Part shown: positions 17,694 to 26,687 of the stretch, piece after piece | How positions within the stretch are numbered: the stretch's first letter is position 1 | How the letters are laid out: the number at the start of each line of letters is the position of its first letter | Assembly: GCA_016776905.1 (NCBI GenBank) | Contig: JADHSM010000012.1 | Span: 45,414 to 109,413, forward strand | From: Planctomycetota bacterium | GTDB lineage: Bacteria; Planctomycetota; UBA8108; UBA1146 | Direction: 5' to 3' | DNA: 64,000 bases | The notes under the pieces: model-generated | The model's database searches: none | Told to the model about the DNA's origin: nothing | Seen by the model: only the letters and a program-made list of their open reading frames with translations | Position numbers and translations under genes: made by a program

Positions 17694-18887
17694 ATGAAAC
17701 AAAAAATTAAGGTCCTTGGCGGTGCCAGGACAGCCATGGCCGAATATGTCGGGACTCCCGGATTTGGACTCTTCAAGAACATCAGTGCCATTGAATTGGG
17801 TGCGTTGGCCACGAAAGAGGCATTACGGAGAAGTGAAGTCGATCCCGCTGCGGTTGATCATGTCGTGATGGGCAATGTCATGCAAACCAGTGCTGATGCC
17901 CTCTATGGTGCTAGGCACGTCGCTCTTCGTGCGGATTTGCCGATCGAGACACCTGCACTGACAGTCAATCGTCTCTGTGGATCCGGACTTCAGTCCGTCG
18001 TCACTGGAGCCCAGCATATCCTTCTCGACGAAGCCAAGGTGGTTGTGGCCGGTGGCATGGAAAATATGTCTCAGTGTCCACATGTTATCCGTGGAGCCCG
18101 TGAGGGGTTCCATCTGGGGCAAGGTAAGCTTGAAGACCTATTGATGGCTTCACTGCTGGATCCCTACTGCGGTCTTTTCATGGCTCAAACTGCAGAAAAG
18201 TTGGCGACTCAGCACAATATTTCTCGCGAAGAGCAAGATGAGTTCGCCATCACGTCCATTTCCCGTGCCAGAGCCGCGCAGGAAAATGGAGTCTTTAACG
18301 ACGAAATGTTCCCTGTGACAGTGAAGCGTCGCCGTGAAGAGATTGAAGTCTTTAGGGATGACCACATCAAACCTGATACGACTCATGAGAAGTTATCGAA
18401 ACTTCGTCCGGCATTTGGCAAAGAAGGAACCGTTACCGCTGGAAACGCCAGTGGAATCGTCGATGGTGCCGCAGCATTGGTTCTTGCAGCAGAGGGCGCT
18501 CCCGCTGCACAAGGGCGAGAAGTTCTCGGTACGGTCAATGGCTGGCACGTGGTGGGTGTTGATCCGTCCATTATGGGAATCGGTCCTGCTCCTGCCATCA
18601 GAGGATTGCTAGATGCACATCATCTTTCCATCTCTGACATCAGTATTTTTGAAATTAATGAGGCGTTCTCTGCCCAATACTTAGCCGTCGAAAAAGATCT
18701 GGGTCTGGATCGTGACAAGTGCAATGTCAACGGAGGAGCAGTGGCTCTCGGCCACCCTCTGGGGATGACTGGAACTCGTTTGATTCTCACGGCCATCCAT
18801 GAGCTACGTCGTCGTGGCGGAGGCTTGGGTATTGCGAGTGCATGTATTGGTGGCGGACAAGGAATAGCTGTTCTGGTGGAAGCCTAG
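17694..18887 (+). CDS. Thiolase (acetyl-CoA acyltransferase)
   Basis: Second thiolase of the window, 397 residues from ATG 17694. GAAGGAA sits 6-10 nt ahead of that ATG, and a longer frame from TTG 17637 has no support. Catalytic Cys is in VNRLCGSGLQS (about residue 95). NEAFSAQY, GGAVALGHPLGMTGTR and ACIGGGQG (about residue 384) complete the active site. It begins KVLGGARTAMAEYVGT rather than the usual RTP(I/F)G, a modest divergence. It is co-directional with the hydratase gene 65 bp upstream and probably co-transcribed. Specificity may be for longer or branched ketoacyl-CoA than the first thiolase; this is inference. Confidence 0.92.
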   Translation: MKQKIKVLGGARTAMAEYVGTPGFGLFKNISAIELGALATKEALRRSEVDPAAVDHVVMGNVMQTSADALYGARHVALRADLPIETPALTVNRLCGSGLQSVVTGAQHILLDEAKVVVAGGMENMSQCPHVIRGAREGFHLGQGKLEDLLMASLLDPYCGLFMAQTAEKLATQHNISREEQDEFAITSISRARAAQENGVFNDEMFPVTVKRRREEIEVFRDDHIKPDTTHEKLSKLRPAFGKEGTVTAGNASGIVDGAAALVLAAEGAPAAQGREVLGTVNGWHVVGVDPSIMGIGPAPAIRGLLDAHHLSISDISIFEINEAFSAQYLAVEKDLGLDRDKCNVNGGAVALGHPLGMTGTRLILTAIHELRRRGGGLGIASACIGGGQGIAVLVEA

Positions 18888-18912
18888 AGCGGGATCACAG
18901 GAAGAAACAAAA

Positions 18913-19977
18913 ATGAGCAAAACATACAAAATAGCAGTTTTCGCAGGAGACGGGATTGGTCCCGAGGTGACAAGGGAAGCTCTCAAGGTTCTCGATGTCA
19001 CAGCAGAGATGGCCGGGTTTAAAGTCGACTGTAAACACTTCCCACATGGAAGTGAGCATTACCTTGAAACAGGAGAGTTGCTTCCCGACGAAGTTCTTGA
19101 AGAAGTTCGCGGGATGGACGCTGTGTATCTCGGAGCCATCGGCGACCCTCGAGTAGAGGTAGGCCTCGCAGAGAGAGCTGTGATTGCAGGTCTCCGATTC
19201 AATCTCGATTTGTTTGTCAATCTAAGACCTATTCGTCTGATGGCCGACAAGTTTTGCCCGCTAAAAGGCAAAACTTCGAAAGACGTCGATTTCGTCGTCG
19301 TGCGTGAAAATACGGAAGATGCCTATGCAGGAATAGGGGGGATTCTTAAAAAGGGAACCCCTCATGAAGTTGCTATGCAGCAGATGGTATACACGCGCCA
19401 TGGTGTGGAGCGTGTCGTCAGATATGCATACGAAACTGCAAGAAAAAGAGATCGTCAGAAGAAGTTACTTCTTGTCGATAAGGCAAATGCCATTCGAGCT
19501 CAAGATATTTGGACTCGGACGTTTGCAGAAGTCGGCGAAGAGTTTCCAGACATCGAACAAGATCACGCCTATGTTGACGCTGCTTGTATGTGGATGATCA
19601 AAAATCCAGAAAGCTTCGACACTGTGGTCACTACGAATTTGTTTGGAGACATTATCACTGATCTAGGTGCTGTCCTTCAGGGCGGTATGGGTGTTGCTGC
19701 CAGCGGCAATATCAATCCAGGTCAGGTGTCCTTGTTTGAGCCGATCCATGGGTCTGCGCCGAAGTACAAAGGCCAAAATGTTTCATGTCCGATTGCTGCC
19801 ATCGCGGCTGTTTACATGATGCTCCATGAATTAGGTGAGATCTCTTCTGCTTCAAAAATTGAGCATGCCATCGAGAAAGTCCTCAATAGAGAAGATGTTA
19901 ATTCGGTCAGTGCTTCAAGCGGGGTCAGCACCGATGAGTGGGGTGATCGTGTCATAGAGGCTTTGCGCCAACTCTAG
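18913..19977 (+). CDS. leuB: 3-isopropylmalate dehydrogenase-type beta-decarboxylating dehydrogenase
   Basis: NAD(P)-dependent oxidative decarboxylase of the isocitrate/isopropylmalate dehydrogenase family. Motifs: AGDGIGPEV at the N-terminus, LRFNLDLFVNLRPI (substrate Arg region), VVRENTEDAYAGIGG, the Lys/Asp metal site in DAACMWMI and TTNLFGDIITDLGAVLQGG, and the cofactor loop EPIHGSAPKYKGQN. Length (354) fits LeuB. The related tartrate/malate dehydrogenases are the main alternative. It sits between a thiolase and ygfZ, not with leuCD. A LeuA-like gene lies nearby on the other strand. Confidence 0.85.
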   Translation: MSKTYKIAVFAGDGIGPEVTREALKVLDVTAEMAGFKVDCKHFPHGSEHYLETGELLPDEVLEEVRGMDAVYLGAIGDPRVEVGLAERAVIAGLRFNLDLFVNLRPIRLMADKFCPLKGKTSKDVDFVVVRENTEDAYAGIGGILKKGTPHEVAMQQMVYTRHGVERVVRYAYETARKRDRQKKLLLVDKANAIRAQDIWTRTFAEVGEEFPDIEQDHAYVDAACMWMIKNPESFDTVVTTNLFGDIITDLGAVLQGGMGVAASGNINPGQVSLFEPIHGSAPKYKGQNVSCPIAAIAAVYMMLHELGEISSASKIEHAIEKVLNREDVNSVSASSGVSTDEWGDRVIEALRQL

Positions 19978-19984
19978 GAGAGTC

Positions 19985-20959
19985 ATGGCTGATTCCTCAA
20001 CAATGAATGAAATCTATCACCAGGGAGCCGATGGTTCCCTGGTGGTTCTTCGTGCTTCCGGAGCGGATGCCTTCGAATTTTTACAAAGAATGTTCTCCTG
20101 TGACCTGAGGAAGACGACTTCCGACCGGGGTATTCGGGGAACGCTTCTTGACGGAAAAGGACGCATTCTCTCTGTCTTCGACCTTTACAGAGGGGATCAA
20201 GATATCCTCATGGTTACCTCTGGGATTGAAGTGGACGTACTTCAATCACGGCTAGAAGCGATGATCATTCTGGAAGATGTCTCTCTCTCTCGGGATCAGT
20301 TGCGTATCGCTCATATATTTGGCGAAGGAGCATCTACTGCCATCCATTCATGGGGGTGGGATGTTCCATCCGAATTTTTAGCAGTTGAATCTGGAGATGA
20401 CGGGGAATTAGTATTTCGCCCACGTTGTCATCCTTTGGGGTTCGATTTGATTTATCCGGCATCTGAACACGACGATATGTTACGAAAAGTGAATGAGATC
20501 TCAAAAGAGGCGACGAAGGAGCAGGTTGAAAAAGGCCGGATTCTTCTGGGGGTTCCCAAGTCTGGAAATGAGATATTGGAACGGACTCTGCCGCCGGAGG
20601 TGGGCCTCGGGGATGCGGTGGCCTATGACAAGGGTTGCTATGCAGGACAGGAAGTCCTCGCAAGAATTAGAACTTATGGTCACGTGAACAGAGAACTGAG
20701 AGCGATTAAATTAGAAGCGAACTCTCAAGACGCCTTAGGCAAGATGTCTGAAGAACCGAAAGTCGGTGACCCGCTTTTCTCGCCGGAGAAACCCGAAAAA
20801 GCGGCAGCAACCATCACCTCTGTTGTCAGAGTTGAAGACACTTGGTCAGCCATCATTTCGGTGAAATATAAGCTTCTTGAAGAAGGAATGACCCTTGCCT
20901 GGGACCCTGACAGCGAAAATATGCTGAGAGGATCCCTGGAGCCTATATTTTGTTCGTAA
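19985..20959 (+). CDS. ygfZ: YgfZ/GcvT-like folate-binding protein
   Basis: Folate-binding protein of the GcvT fold involved in Fe-S cluster assembly or repair and in MiaB function in E. coli. The diagnostic motif K-G-C-Y-x-G-Q-E is present as DKGCYAGQEVLARI, followed by RTYGHVNRELRAI. The N-terminal GcvT-like part has RMFSCDLRKTTSDRGIRGTLLDGKGR split over the first 60 residues. Length (324) is normal. TAGGAG overlapping the leuB stop precedes the ATG. MiaB, an Fe-S client, is encoded at 40882. Confidence 0.9.
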   Translation: MADSSTMNEIYHQGADGSLVVLRASGADAFEFLQRMFSCDLRKTTSDRGIRGTLLDGKGRILSVFDLYRGDQDILMVTSGIEVDVLQSRLEAMIILEDVSLSRDQLRIAHIFGEGASTAIHSWGWDVPSEFLAVESGDDGELVFRPRCHPLGFDLIYPASEHDDMLRKVNEISKEATKEQVEKGRILLGVPKSGNEILERTLPPEVGLGDAVAYDKGCYAGQEVLARIRTYGHVNRELRAIKLEANSQDALGKMSEEPKVGDPLFSPEKPEKAAATITSVVRVEDTWSAIISVKYKLLEEGMTLAWDPDSENMLRGSLEPIFCS

Positions 20960-20987
20960 CCTTCAAGTGTCGAAAACGCACTTTGAT

Positions 20988-22262
20988 TTAGCGGGCCATC
21001 TCATGTAACTCTTCGTCGGAGAGTAACCGATCGGCTTTCTTTGCTCGGTCAAAAATCTTTGTCACAAGTTCCTCTGTCGGCGAAATCTGGTTTTGTTCTA
21101 GCCAGAAAATAACATTCGATTTTCCACTCATGGGACCGACGCTGATTTTCTGAGCCAAACCGAACTCGTCTGCAGGTACTCCTGAATAGACTCTGTTTGC
21201 GAGCCAGTTGTCCTTCTTGCGGAAAGCCTTTATGACTGCTGCCGCGTGAACTCCTGTTGCTGTTTCGAAGGCGTCAGAACCAAAGACCGGGTAATTCCTC
21301 GGAATGGGGACATGACATCCTTCACTCACCGCCCCGACATAGTCAGGGAGAAGAGTGAGATCATTCTCGATGGCGCCGATGAGTTTGAGATTTACGAGGA
21401 GGAGATCCATCGAGGTGTTTCCGCAGCGTTCTCCAATTCCCAAGGCAGCAGCATGAATCCGATCAACGCCAGCTTCGTAAGCAGCGATGGAGTTTGCTAC
21501 ATCTAGATCTCTGTCTCGATGGCCGTGCCAGTCGATTTTGACGCCTTCGACTCCGGTCTCATTCACCACTTCACGAATAAATCGTATGAGTGAGTGGACG
21601 CCATGGGGAGTGGCATGACCGACGGTATCGCAGACGCATGCACGTATTGCTCCGTGCTCAATCGCAGTGGTGTAAAGTGCTCGGAGAGTTTCTGGCGTCG
21701 CACGAGTCGTGTCCTCGGTGACATACATTTGGGGGATATTTTCCTGGCGACAAAAATCAGAAGCGAATCGGGTGTGTTCCAGCATTCGTTCCAAAGTCCA
21801 GTCCTCGGTGTATTGACGTATAGGACTAGAGCCGATGAAAGTACAGCACTCGATAGGTATTCCGACCTTTTGACTGATCTCTGCTACCGCCCGAATATCA
21901 TTCTCATGAGTACGAGCTGCACAGTTGGGTGTGATCGACAATTTTTCGTCGACGATCAACTGGCAAAGTCGAGTCACATCTTCTACCGCACGAGGACCTG
22001 CACCGGGGAGGCCGACATTTGCGGTGTGGATTCCAAGCTTGTCCATCAATCGAAGAATCTCGAACTTTTTCTCGATAGGGGGGTCCACGACGGAAGGAGA
22101 CTGAAGACCATCTCGTAGAGTTTCGTCATCGAACTCAACTGGCGTCGTTCTTTTATTCTCGCCATCCATGACATTCCAGTCATGAATCAAGTCATGGATA
22201 CGATCTTCGCCTTGATCAATAAACCCGTCTCCTGAATCGGACACGCTACCCCATTTCTTCAT
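20988..22262 (-). CDS. 2-isopropylmalate synthase-like (HMGL/LeuA family) protein
   Basis: DRE-TIM acyltransferase that condenses acetyl-CoA with a 2-keto acid. The N-terminal motif EFDDETLRDGLQSP is the family's metal/substrate signature. The motifs WHGHRDRDLDVANSIAAYEAG and GIGERCGNTSMDLL (given by family) supply the metal-binding His-x-His and the Gly-rich loop. The leucine-feedback regulatory domain of full LeuA is absent; the protein ends after about 425 residues with a helical tail. Homocitrate or citramalate synthase activity is an alternative. ATG 22262 (GGAG upstream) was chosen over GTG 22280. Convergent with ygfZ. Confidence 0.85.
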   Translation of the reverse strand: MKKWGSVSDSGDGFIDQGEDRIHDLIHDWNVMDGENKRTTPVEFDDETLRDGLQSPSVVDPPIEKKFEILRLMDKLGIHTANVGLPGAGPRAVEDVTRLCQLIVDEKLSITPNCAARTHENDIRAVAEISQKVGIPIECCTFIGSSPIRQYTEDWTLERMLEHTRFASDFCRQENIPQMYVTEDTTRATPETLRALYTTAIEHGAIRACVCDTVGHATPHGVHSLIRFIREVVNETGVEGVKIDWHGHRDRDLDVANSIAAYEAGVDRIHAAALGIGERCGNTSMDLLLVNLKLIGAIENDLTLLPDYVGAVSEGCHVPIPRNYPVFGSDAFETATGVHAAAVIKAFRKKDNWLANRVYSGVPADEFGLAQKISVGPMSGKSNVIFWLEQNQISPTEELVTKIFDRAKKADRLLSDEELHEMAR

Positions 22263-22421
22263 GTTTGAGCGCTCCGTCACGAAGCGCCCGAAAGTCGATG
22301 ATAGGATTTACTGAGGTCCGGTCAAGAACCGTCACGATATCCTGGCGACTGTTTTGAATCGAAAGAAGCGTCTCAGGTGAGAATTGTGCTCCTAGCCCTC
22401 TCCGTAGTCCCTTATCAGAGA

Positions 22422-24068
22422 TTATAGACCCTGATATTTGGGTCCCCCTGCATCCGATGGAACTGTCCACTGGATGACCTGGTAAGGATCGAGGATATCA
22501 CACGTCTTACAGTGAACGCAGTTTGAATGATTGATCTGAAGGCGCTCGCCTCCCGAACCATCTTCTACCATTTCGTAAACACTTGCAGGACAGAAGTGTT
22601 GGCATGGATTGCCGTATTCTTCTTTACATCGTGTTGAGCAAATATCTGGGTCCACGACTTTTAGATGACTGGGTTGATGTTCTGAATGAACAGAACCGGC
22701 GTGATAAACCTGTGTCACCTTATCGATCAATCGATCTCCATCGTATTCAGGTGTGGCAGGTTCTGGCCGAGCTTCTGAAAGTTTTTGCATTTCATCGTGG
22801 TCGGCTTTGAGAGGTGCAAATTCTGCACCGATACCGCCAAGGACGTACTTGATCCCTGCTCGGATGGCTCCGCCCCAAAAACCCCTACCTTGGAACTCTG
22901 CCCTGAAGTTGCGAACACGATAGAGTTCTTTCTTCAGCCATGAGTTTTCAAAACGTTCTTCATAGCCTTGTAGTGTTGCGGCACTGAAGTCGTCTTTACG
23001 AATCGCATCTAAGAGGGTTTCCGCGGCAAGTAGACCGGTTTTCATGGCGCAGTGAACACCTTTGAGGCGACTCACATTCAGATTGGAGCCAGAATCCCCT
23101 ATGATGAGGAATCCATTACCGTAGGGCCTCGGTCTTGACCAGTAACCGCCCTCAGGAAGACATTTCGCTCCCGCTTTAAGAATCTCACCGCCTTCTAAGA
23201 TTTTGGCGATGTAAGGATGTGATTTCCAGCGTTGGAAATTCTCCCAAGGGTCAGTCCATGGTTGACCCGCATCGAGAGCGGTTACGAAACCGACAGAAGC
23301 TCTGTTACCCGAGAGTCCGTATAGCCATGAGCCTCCGTACTCGTCGGAATTTAATGGCCAGCCAGAAGTATGGATGACCTTACCTGCGGGAAGCCGGCCC
23401 TCGGGGAGTTGCCAAAGTTCCTTACAGCCAGTGCCATAGATCTGCGGGTTTCTACCAGCGAGATCTTCTTCTTCGATCAAGAGTTTTGTTAAAGAACCGC
23501 GGACGCCCTCACCAAGAATAGTGCATCTGGCATGAATATCTGCACCGGGTTCAAAGGTCGATCCCGGTTCACCATTTTCATCCAATCCCTTATCCATAGT
23601 TCGAACCCCAGCAACATGTCCATTTTCATCTCGGATGAATTTGTCACCTGGGAATCCCTCGAACACCATGATGTCTGCTTCTTCGCACTGGTCTTTCAGG
23701 AACTGAACCATTTCTGAAAGACTGATCACGGGAAATCCATGATTCTTCAGCATCGGTGGAACCGGTATTCGCATGGCACCACGCTCGGAGAGATGTCGAA
23801 CTTCTTCCTTATCGACCCAGGCTTCGACTGGAAGACCTTTGTCTCTCCAATCCTCTCCCAGTAATTCTTTGATGGGGCGGGGATCGACGACGGCTCCTGA
23901 AAGGATGTGCGCGCCTATCGATTGGCCCTTCTCAATTACTGCGATTTCTACATCATCATTTCCCATGGCGATGAGTTGTCTTTTGAGATGTAGTGCTCCT
24001 GTGAGGCATGCTGGGCCGGCGCCGACAAAGAGAATGTCAACGGGCAATTCTTCGCGCTCATGGGTCAT
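22422..24068 (-). CDS. Electron transfer flavoprotein-ubiquinone oxidoreductase
   Basis: Membrane-associated flavoprotein that passes electrons from ETF to quinone, draining acyl-CoA dehydrogenases. The N-terminal FAD motif is DILFVGAGPACLTGALHL, with GAHILSGAVVDPRPIKELLG (split) behind it. RPYGNGFLIIGDSGSNLNVSRLKGVHCAMKTG holds the second FAD contact. The C-terminal domain has a 4Fe-4S set: CSTRC, NPCQHFCPA and CVHCKTCDI. Length (548) matches the family. ATG 24068 was chosen because GGAG lies 5-9 nt upstream and the motif follows at once. No etfAB genes are in the window. It links functionally to the dehydrogenases at 2966 and 5158. Confidence 0.93.
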   Translation of the reverse strand: MTHEREELPVDILFVGAGPACLTGALHLKRQLIAMGNDDVEIAVIEKGQSIGAHILSGAVVDPRPIKELLGEDWRDKGLPVEAWVDKEEVRHLSERGAMRIPVPPMLKNHGFPVISLSEMVQFLKDQCEEADIMVFEGFPGDKFIRDENGHVAGVRTMDKGLDENGEPGSTFEPGADIHARCTILGEGVRGSLTKLLIEEEDLAGRNPQIYGTGCKELWQLPEGRLPAGKVIHTSGWPLNSDEYGGSWLYGLSGNRASVGFVTALDAGQPWTDPWENFQRWKSHPYIAKILEGGEILKAGAKCLPEGGYWSRPRPYGNGFLIIGDSGSNLNVSRLKGVHCAMKTGLLAAETLLDAIRKDDFSAATLQGYEERFENSWLKKELYRVRNFRAEFQGRGFWGGAIRAGIKYVLGGIGAEFAPLKADHDEMQKLSEARPEPATPEYDGDRLIDKVTQVYHAGSVHSEHQPSHLKVVDPDICSTRCKEEYGNPCQHFCPASVYEMVEDGSGGERLQINHSNCVHCKTCDILDPYQVIQWTVPSDAGGPKYQGL

Positions 24069-24217
24069 TTGGCTCCGATCATCCGGGATTCGCCATATCC
24101 TATACAGGTATGCCAGAAATGCCACCTTACCGGGTGTGGCTTGCCATGGGGTGCCTTACGTCGTAGTTTTCAGCCACCTCACTGACAGATTTCCAGTGAC
24201 CGGGAGGTAGATCGACC

Positions 24218-25762
24218 ATGTCAAAACTCAGAAATACAAATCCAGCCCCAGTCCGAAAGGGCAAGATCCGGCTCGATGGCCATTCACTAGGCCTCGATGA
24301 TCTCAGGGAAATAGCGGAGGGTCGAGTCCTCCTTTCTGTGGCGTCTAAAGCCAAAAAGGAGGTCCATAAAGCTTCTCAGCAAGTGGCAAAGGCTGCGGAG
24401 GGGGCCGATCCACGATATGGCATCAACACCGGATTTGGCCGTTTTTGCAATATCCGCATCTCCCGTGAGGAGTTACGTGAGCTACAGGTCAATCTGATTC
24501 GGAGTCATGCGGCGGGAGTCGGCGAGCCTTGTTCTCCTGAAGAGGTTCGATTAGCGATCGCCCTCAGAGCGAATGCTCTCGTCTCCGGAAACTGTGGAAT
24601 CCGGCTTGAGGTGATTCAATTACTTCTCGATTTCTATAATGAAGATGTTCTCCCCAAAATTCCAAGACAAGGGTCGGTAGGGGCCTGTGGTGATTTGGCT
24701 CCTCTCTCTCACTTGGCATTAGTTTTGATTGGTGAAGGTGAGGCGTGGGTAGATGGCCGCTGGATGACGGGCAAAAAAGCGCTGTCAAAAAAAGGACTTC
24801 AGCCGATCCGTCTCGAAGCAAAAGAGGGCTTGTCTCTGATAAATGGAGTTCAAGTTTCCGTTGCTATGCTCGCACGTGCCTATCACCTCTCTGTTTCAGT
24901 TGTCGAAACTGCTGACTTAACTCTTGCCATGAGCCTCGAAGGATTCCTAGGTTCTTTGCAGCCTTTTGATGCTCGAATCCATGAAGTTAGGCCGCACCCA
25001 GGACAAGCGATCGTTGCTAAAAATGTTCGTCGCTTGCTCAAGGGAAGTAAAATTTTGAAATCACATCAGGATTGTGACCGTGTGCAGGATCCATATTCTT
25101 TCCGTTGCGGTCCTCAGGTTCATGGCTCTGTGAGAGATGCTCTCGTTTGGATAGGAGAAACTATTCAAAGGGAGGCCAACTCGGCAACCGACAACCCACT
25201 CGTCTTTACAGATGGAGAAGCTATTTTATCGGGTGGTAATTTTCATGGAGCACCCATTTCACATGCTGCCGATCTATTGGCGATAGTGATGTGTGATCTC
25301 TCTTCCATTTCAGAGCGTAGATCCGAAAAATTGGTGAACCCGGATACGAGCCGGGGATTGCCCGCATTCCTGTCAAAGTCTGAAGGATTGCAATCAGGTT
25401 GGATGATGGCTCATGTGACGGCTTCAGCATTAGTGTCGAGGATGAAGGTTCTCTCTCATCCTGCATCCGTGGACTCCATGGTGACCTCGGCGGGAACGGA
25501 AGACCACGTGAGTATGAGTACTCATGCGAGTGAGAAAGCTTTGGAGTGTGCTCATCAGGCTGCAAGAGTCGTGGGTATAGAACTACTCATTGCCATGGAT
25601 GCCTTGGAACTCAGAAGACCTTTCACTAGCGGCAAACGCCTCGAAAAGATCCTGAAATCTCTGCGTCTAGAGTTACCCGCATCTAAAGGTGACCGGGTAC
25701 TTTCACCGGAGATTGAAAACGCAGCCAGAGTCATCGAAGAAGGATTGCTGGCGAATCCCTAG
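24218..25762 (+). CDS. hutH: Histidine ammonia-lyase with Ala-Cys-Gly at the MIO site
   Basis: Deaminates L-histidine to urocanate, the first step of histidine breakdown. The protein shows YGINTGFGRF, LQVNLIRSHAAGVG, VGACGDLAPLSHLAL, and QDCDRVQDPYSFRCGPQVHG (split), then ATDNPL and EDHVSMSTHA: the complete aromatic ammonia-lyase set. The cofactor MIO is made from an Ala-Ser-Gly triad; here it reads Ala-Cys-Gly, with TGT at 24686-24688 (residue 157). 514 residues is normal. GGGAGG precedes ATG 24218. No hutU, hutI or hutG is present nearby, so the enzyme might act outside the Hut pathway. Confidence 0.9.
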   Translation: MSKLRNTNPAPVRKGKIRLDGHSLGLDDLREIAEGRVLLSVASKAKKEVHKASQQVAKAAEGADPRYGINTGFGRFCNIRISREELRELQVNLIRSHAAGVGEPCSPEEVRLAIALRANALVSGNCGIRLEVIQLLLDFYNEDVLPKIPRQGSVGACGDLAPLSHLALVLIGEGEAWVDGRWMTGKKALSKKGLQPIRLEAKEGLSLINGVQVSVAMLARAYHLSVSVVETADLTLAMSLEGFLGSLQPFDARIHEVRPHPGQAIVAKNVRRLLKGSKILKSHQDCDRVQDPYSFRCGPQVHGSVRDALVWIGETIQREANSATDNPLVFTDGEAILSGGNFHGAPISHAADLLAIVMCDLSSISERRSEKLVNPDTSRGLPAFLSKSEGLQSGWMMAHVTASALVSRMKVLSHPASVDSMVTSAGTEDHVSMSTHASEKALECAHQAARVVGIELLIAMDALELRRPFTSGKRLEKILKSLRLELPASKGDRVLSPEIENAARVIEEGLLANP

Positions 25763-25766
25763 TCCT

Positions 25767-26471
25767 TCAAGACTTGGGTAGTCGACATTCGAATGCAACG
25801 AGGCGCTCGTAACGCACTCCATCTCTCACCGAATAGGAGCCGGGGACGGCTGCCATTTCCTTGAGGTAGGCTTCGTCTTCGAAGTAGTAATCGCGGAAAG
25901 GGAAATCCTTATCTGCGAGAATACGTACATTCATATCACACTGCTCCAAGAGCGAAATCGTACGAGGAACATCTGCCATCGTAGAATGAATAAAGATTAA
26001 TCGTCCACCTGGTTTTAATAACTTATGTGCTTCAAGAATGAGAGTGTCAATAAAGTAGCGACGATAAGCTTTGTTTGAGAGTGCGAATGGGGGATTCGCA
26101 ACGAGTGTATCAAACTGGCCCTCATTGATTTGGATCCAGTCCGCTACGACGAACTTTACAGGACAGGTGATGCCATACTTGTCGAGATTTCTTTGAGCGT
26201 GACCCAGAATAGAATCATCGACTTCAGTGAGAACCAATTCACTGGCTCCTCGAAGTCCGAGCACTACGGCGTGAACGCCGCAACCGGTGCCCAATTCCAG
26301 AATGCGCTCGCCTGAAAAATCCAGTTGCTCAATTGTTTCACCGAGGAGAATCCCATTCGGAGTTGGATTCCAAACTCCAGCTGGAACATCCAACTGAAGA
26401 TGAAGATCACCAAATGTGCATTCGAGAGTACTCTCGTCGAGATTTTTGTTAGGAATGTCACCTTTTAGCAT
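25767..26471 (-). CDS. Class I SAM-dependent methyltransferase, NPPF type
   Basis: A 234-residue methyltransferase. Motif I is ILELGTGCGVHAVVLGLRGA. The acidic residue that binds SAM follows in LTEVDD, and the catalytic/substrate motif VANPPFAL places it with N-, Q- or base-modifying methyltransferases like the RsmC/HemK/TrmN6 group. The substrate cannot be named. ATG 26471 is preferred because GAGGAG is 9 nt upstream; a longer open frame exists to 26630 but has no family features and covers the palindromes in the divergent promoter region. It converges with hutH, the two stops being 5 bp apart. Confidence 0.8.
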   Translation of the reverse strand: MLKGDIPNKNLDESTLECTFGDLHLQLDVPAGVWNPTPNGILLGETIEQLDFSGERILELGTGCGVHAVVLGLRGASELVLTEVDDSILGHAQRNLDKYGITCPVKFVVADWIQINEGQFDTLVANPPFALSNKAYRRYFIDTLILEAHKLLKPGGRLIFIHSTMADVPRTISLLEQCDMNVRILADKDFPFRDYYFEDEAYLKEMAAVPGSYSVRDGVRYERLVAFECRLPKS

Positions 26472-26687
26472 CGTCGAAGACTCCTCATTCAATCTATTGA
26501 GTCCTAAAACATGTAGGGAGAACAGTTCCTCCCGATGATCCTGATCATCGACACAATTTTCAAACGTTACGTTTACCGATAAGATGTTAATTTTTAATGT
26601 AAAGAGAGCGCCCATTTGAGCTCTCATCATGCTAAATCGAAGCCTTTAAGCGAAAATACTGTCTGTGGGGCAATTCCCCTGTTAACG
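26472..26687. promoter_or_regulatory. Divergent intergenic region with two perfect palindromes
   Basis: Between the divergent methyltransferase and FabZ-like genes. CGATGATC-CT-GATCATCG (26533-26550) is a perfect 8-bp inverted repeat. AAACGT-T-ACGTTT (26562-26574) is a perfect 6-bp one. An AT-rich stretch lies at about 26586-26602. These may be operators or transcript hairpins. Promoter boxes could not be fixed. Confidence 0.45.

Noticed and set aside
18913..22262. A leucine biosynthesis operon made of leuB and the LeuA-like gene
   Set aside because: They are on opposite strands with ygfZ between them and without leuCD; a shared pathway is possible but not an operon.
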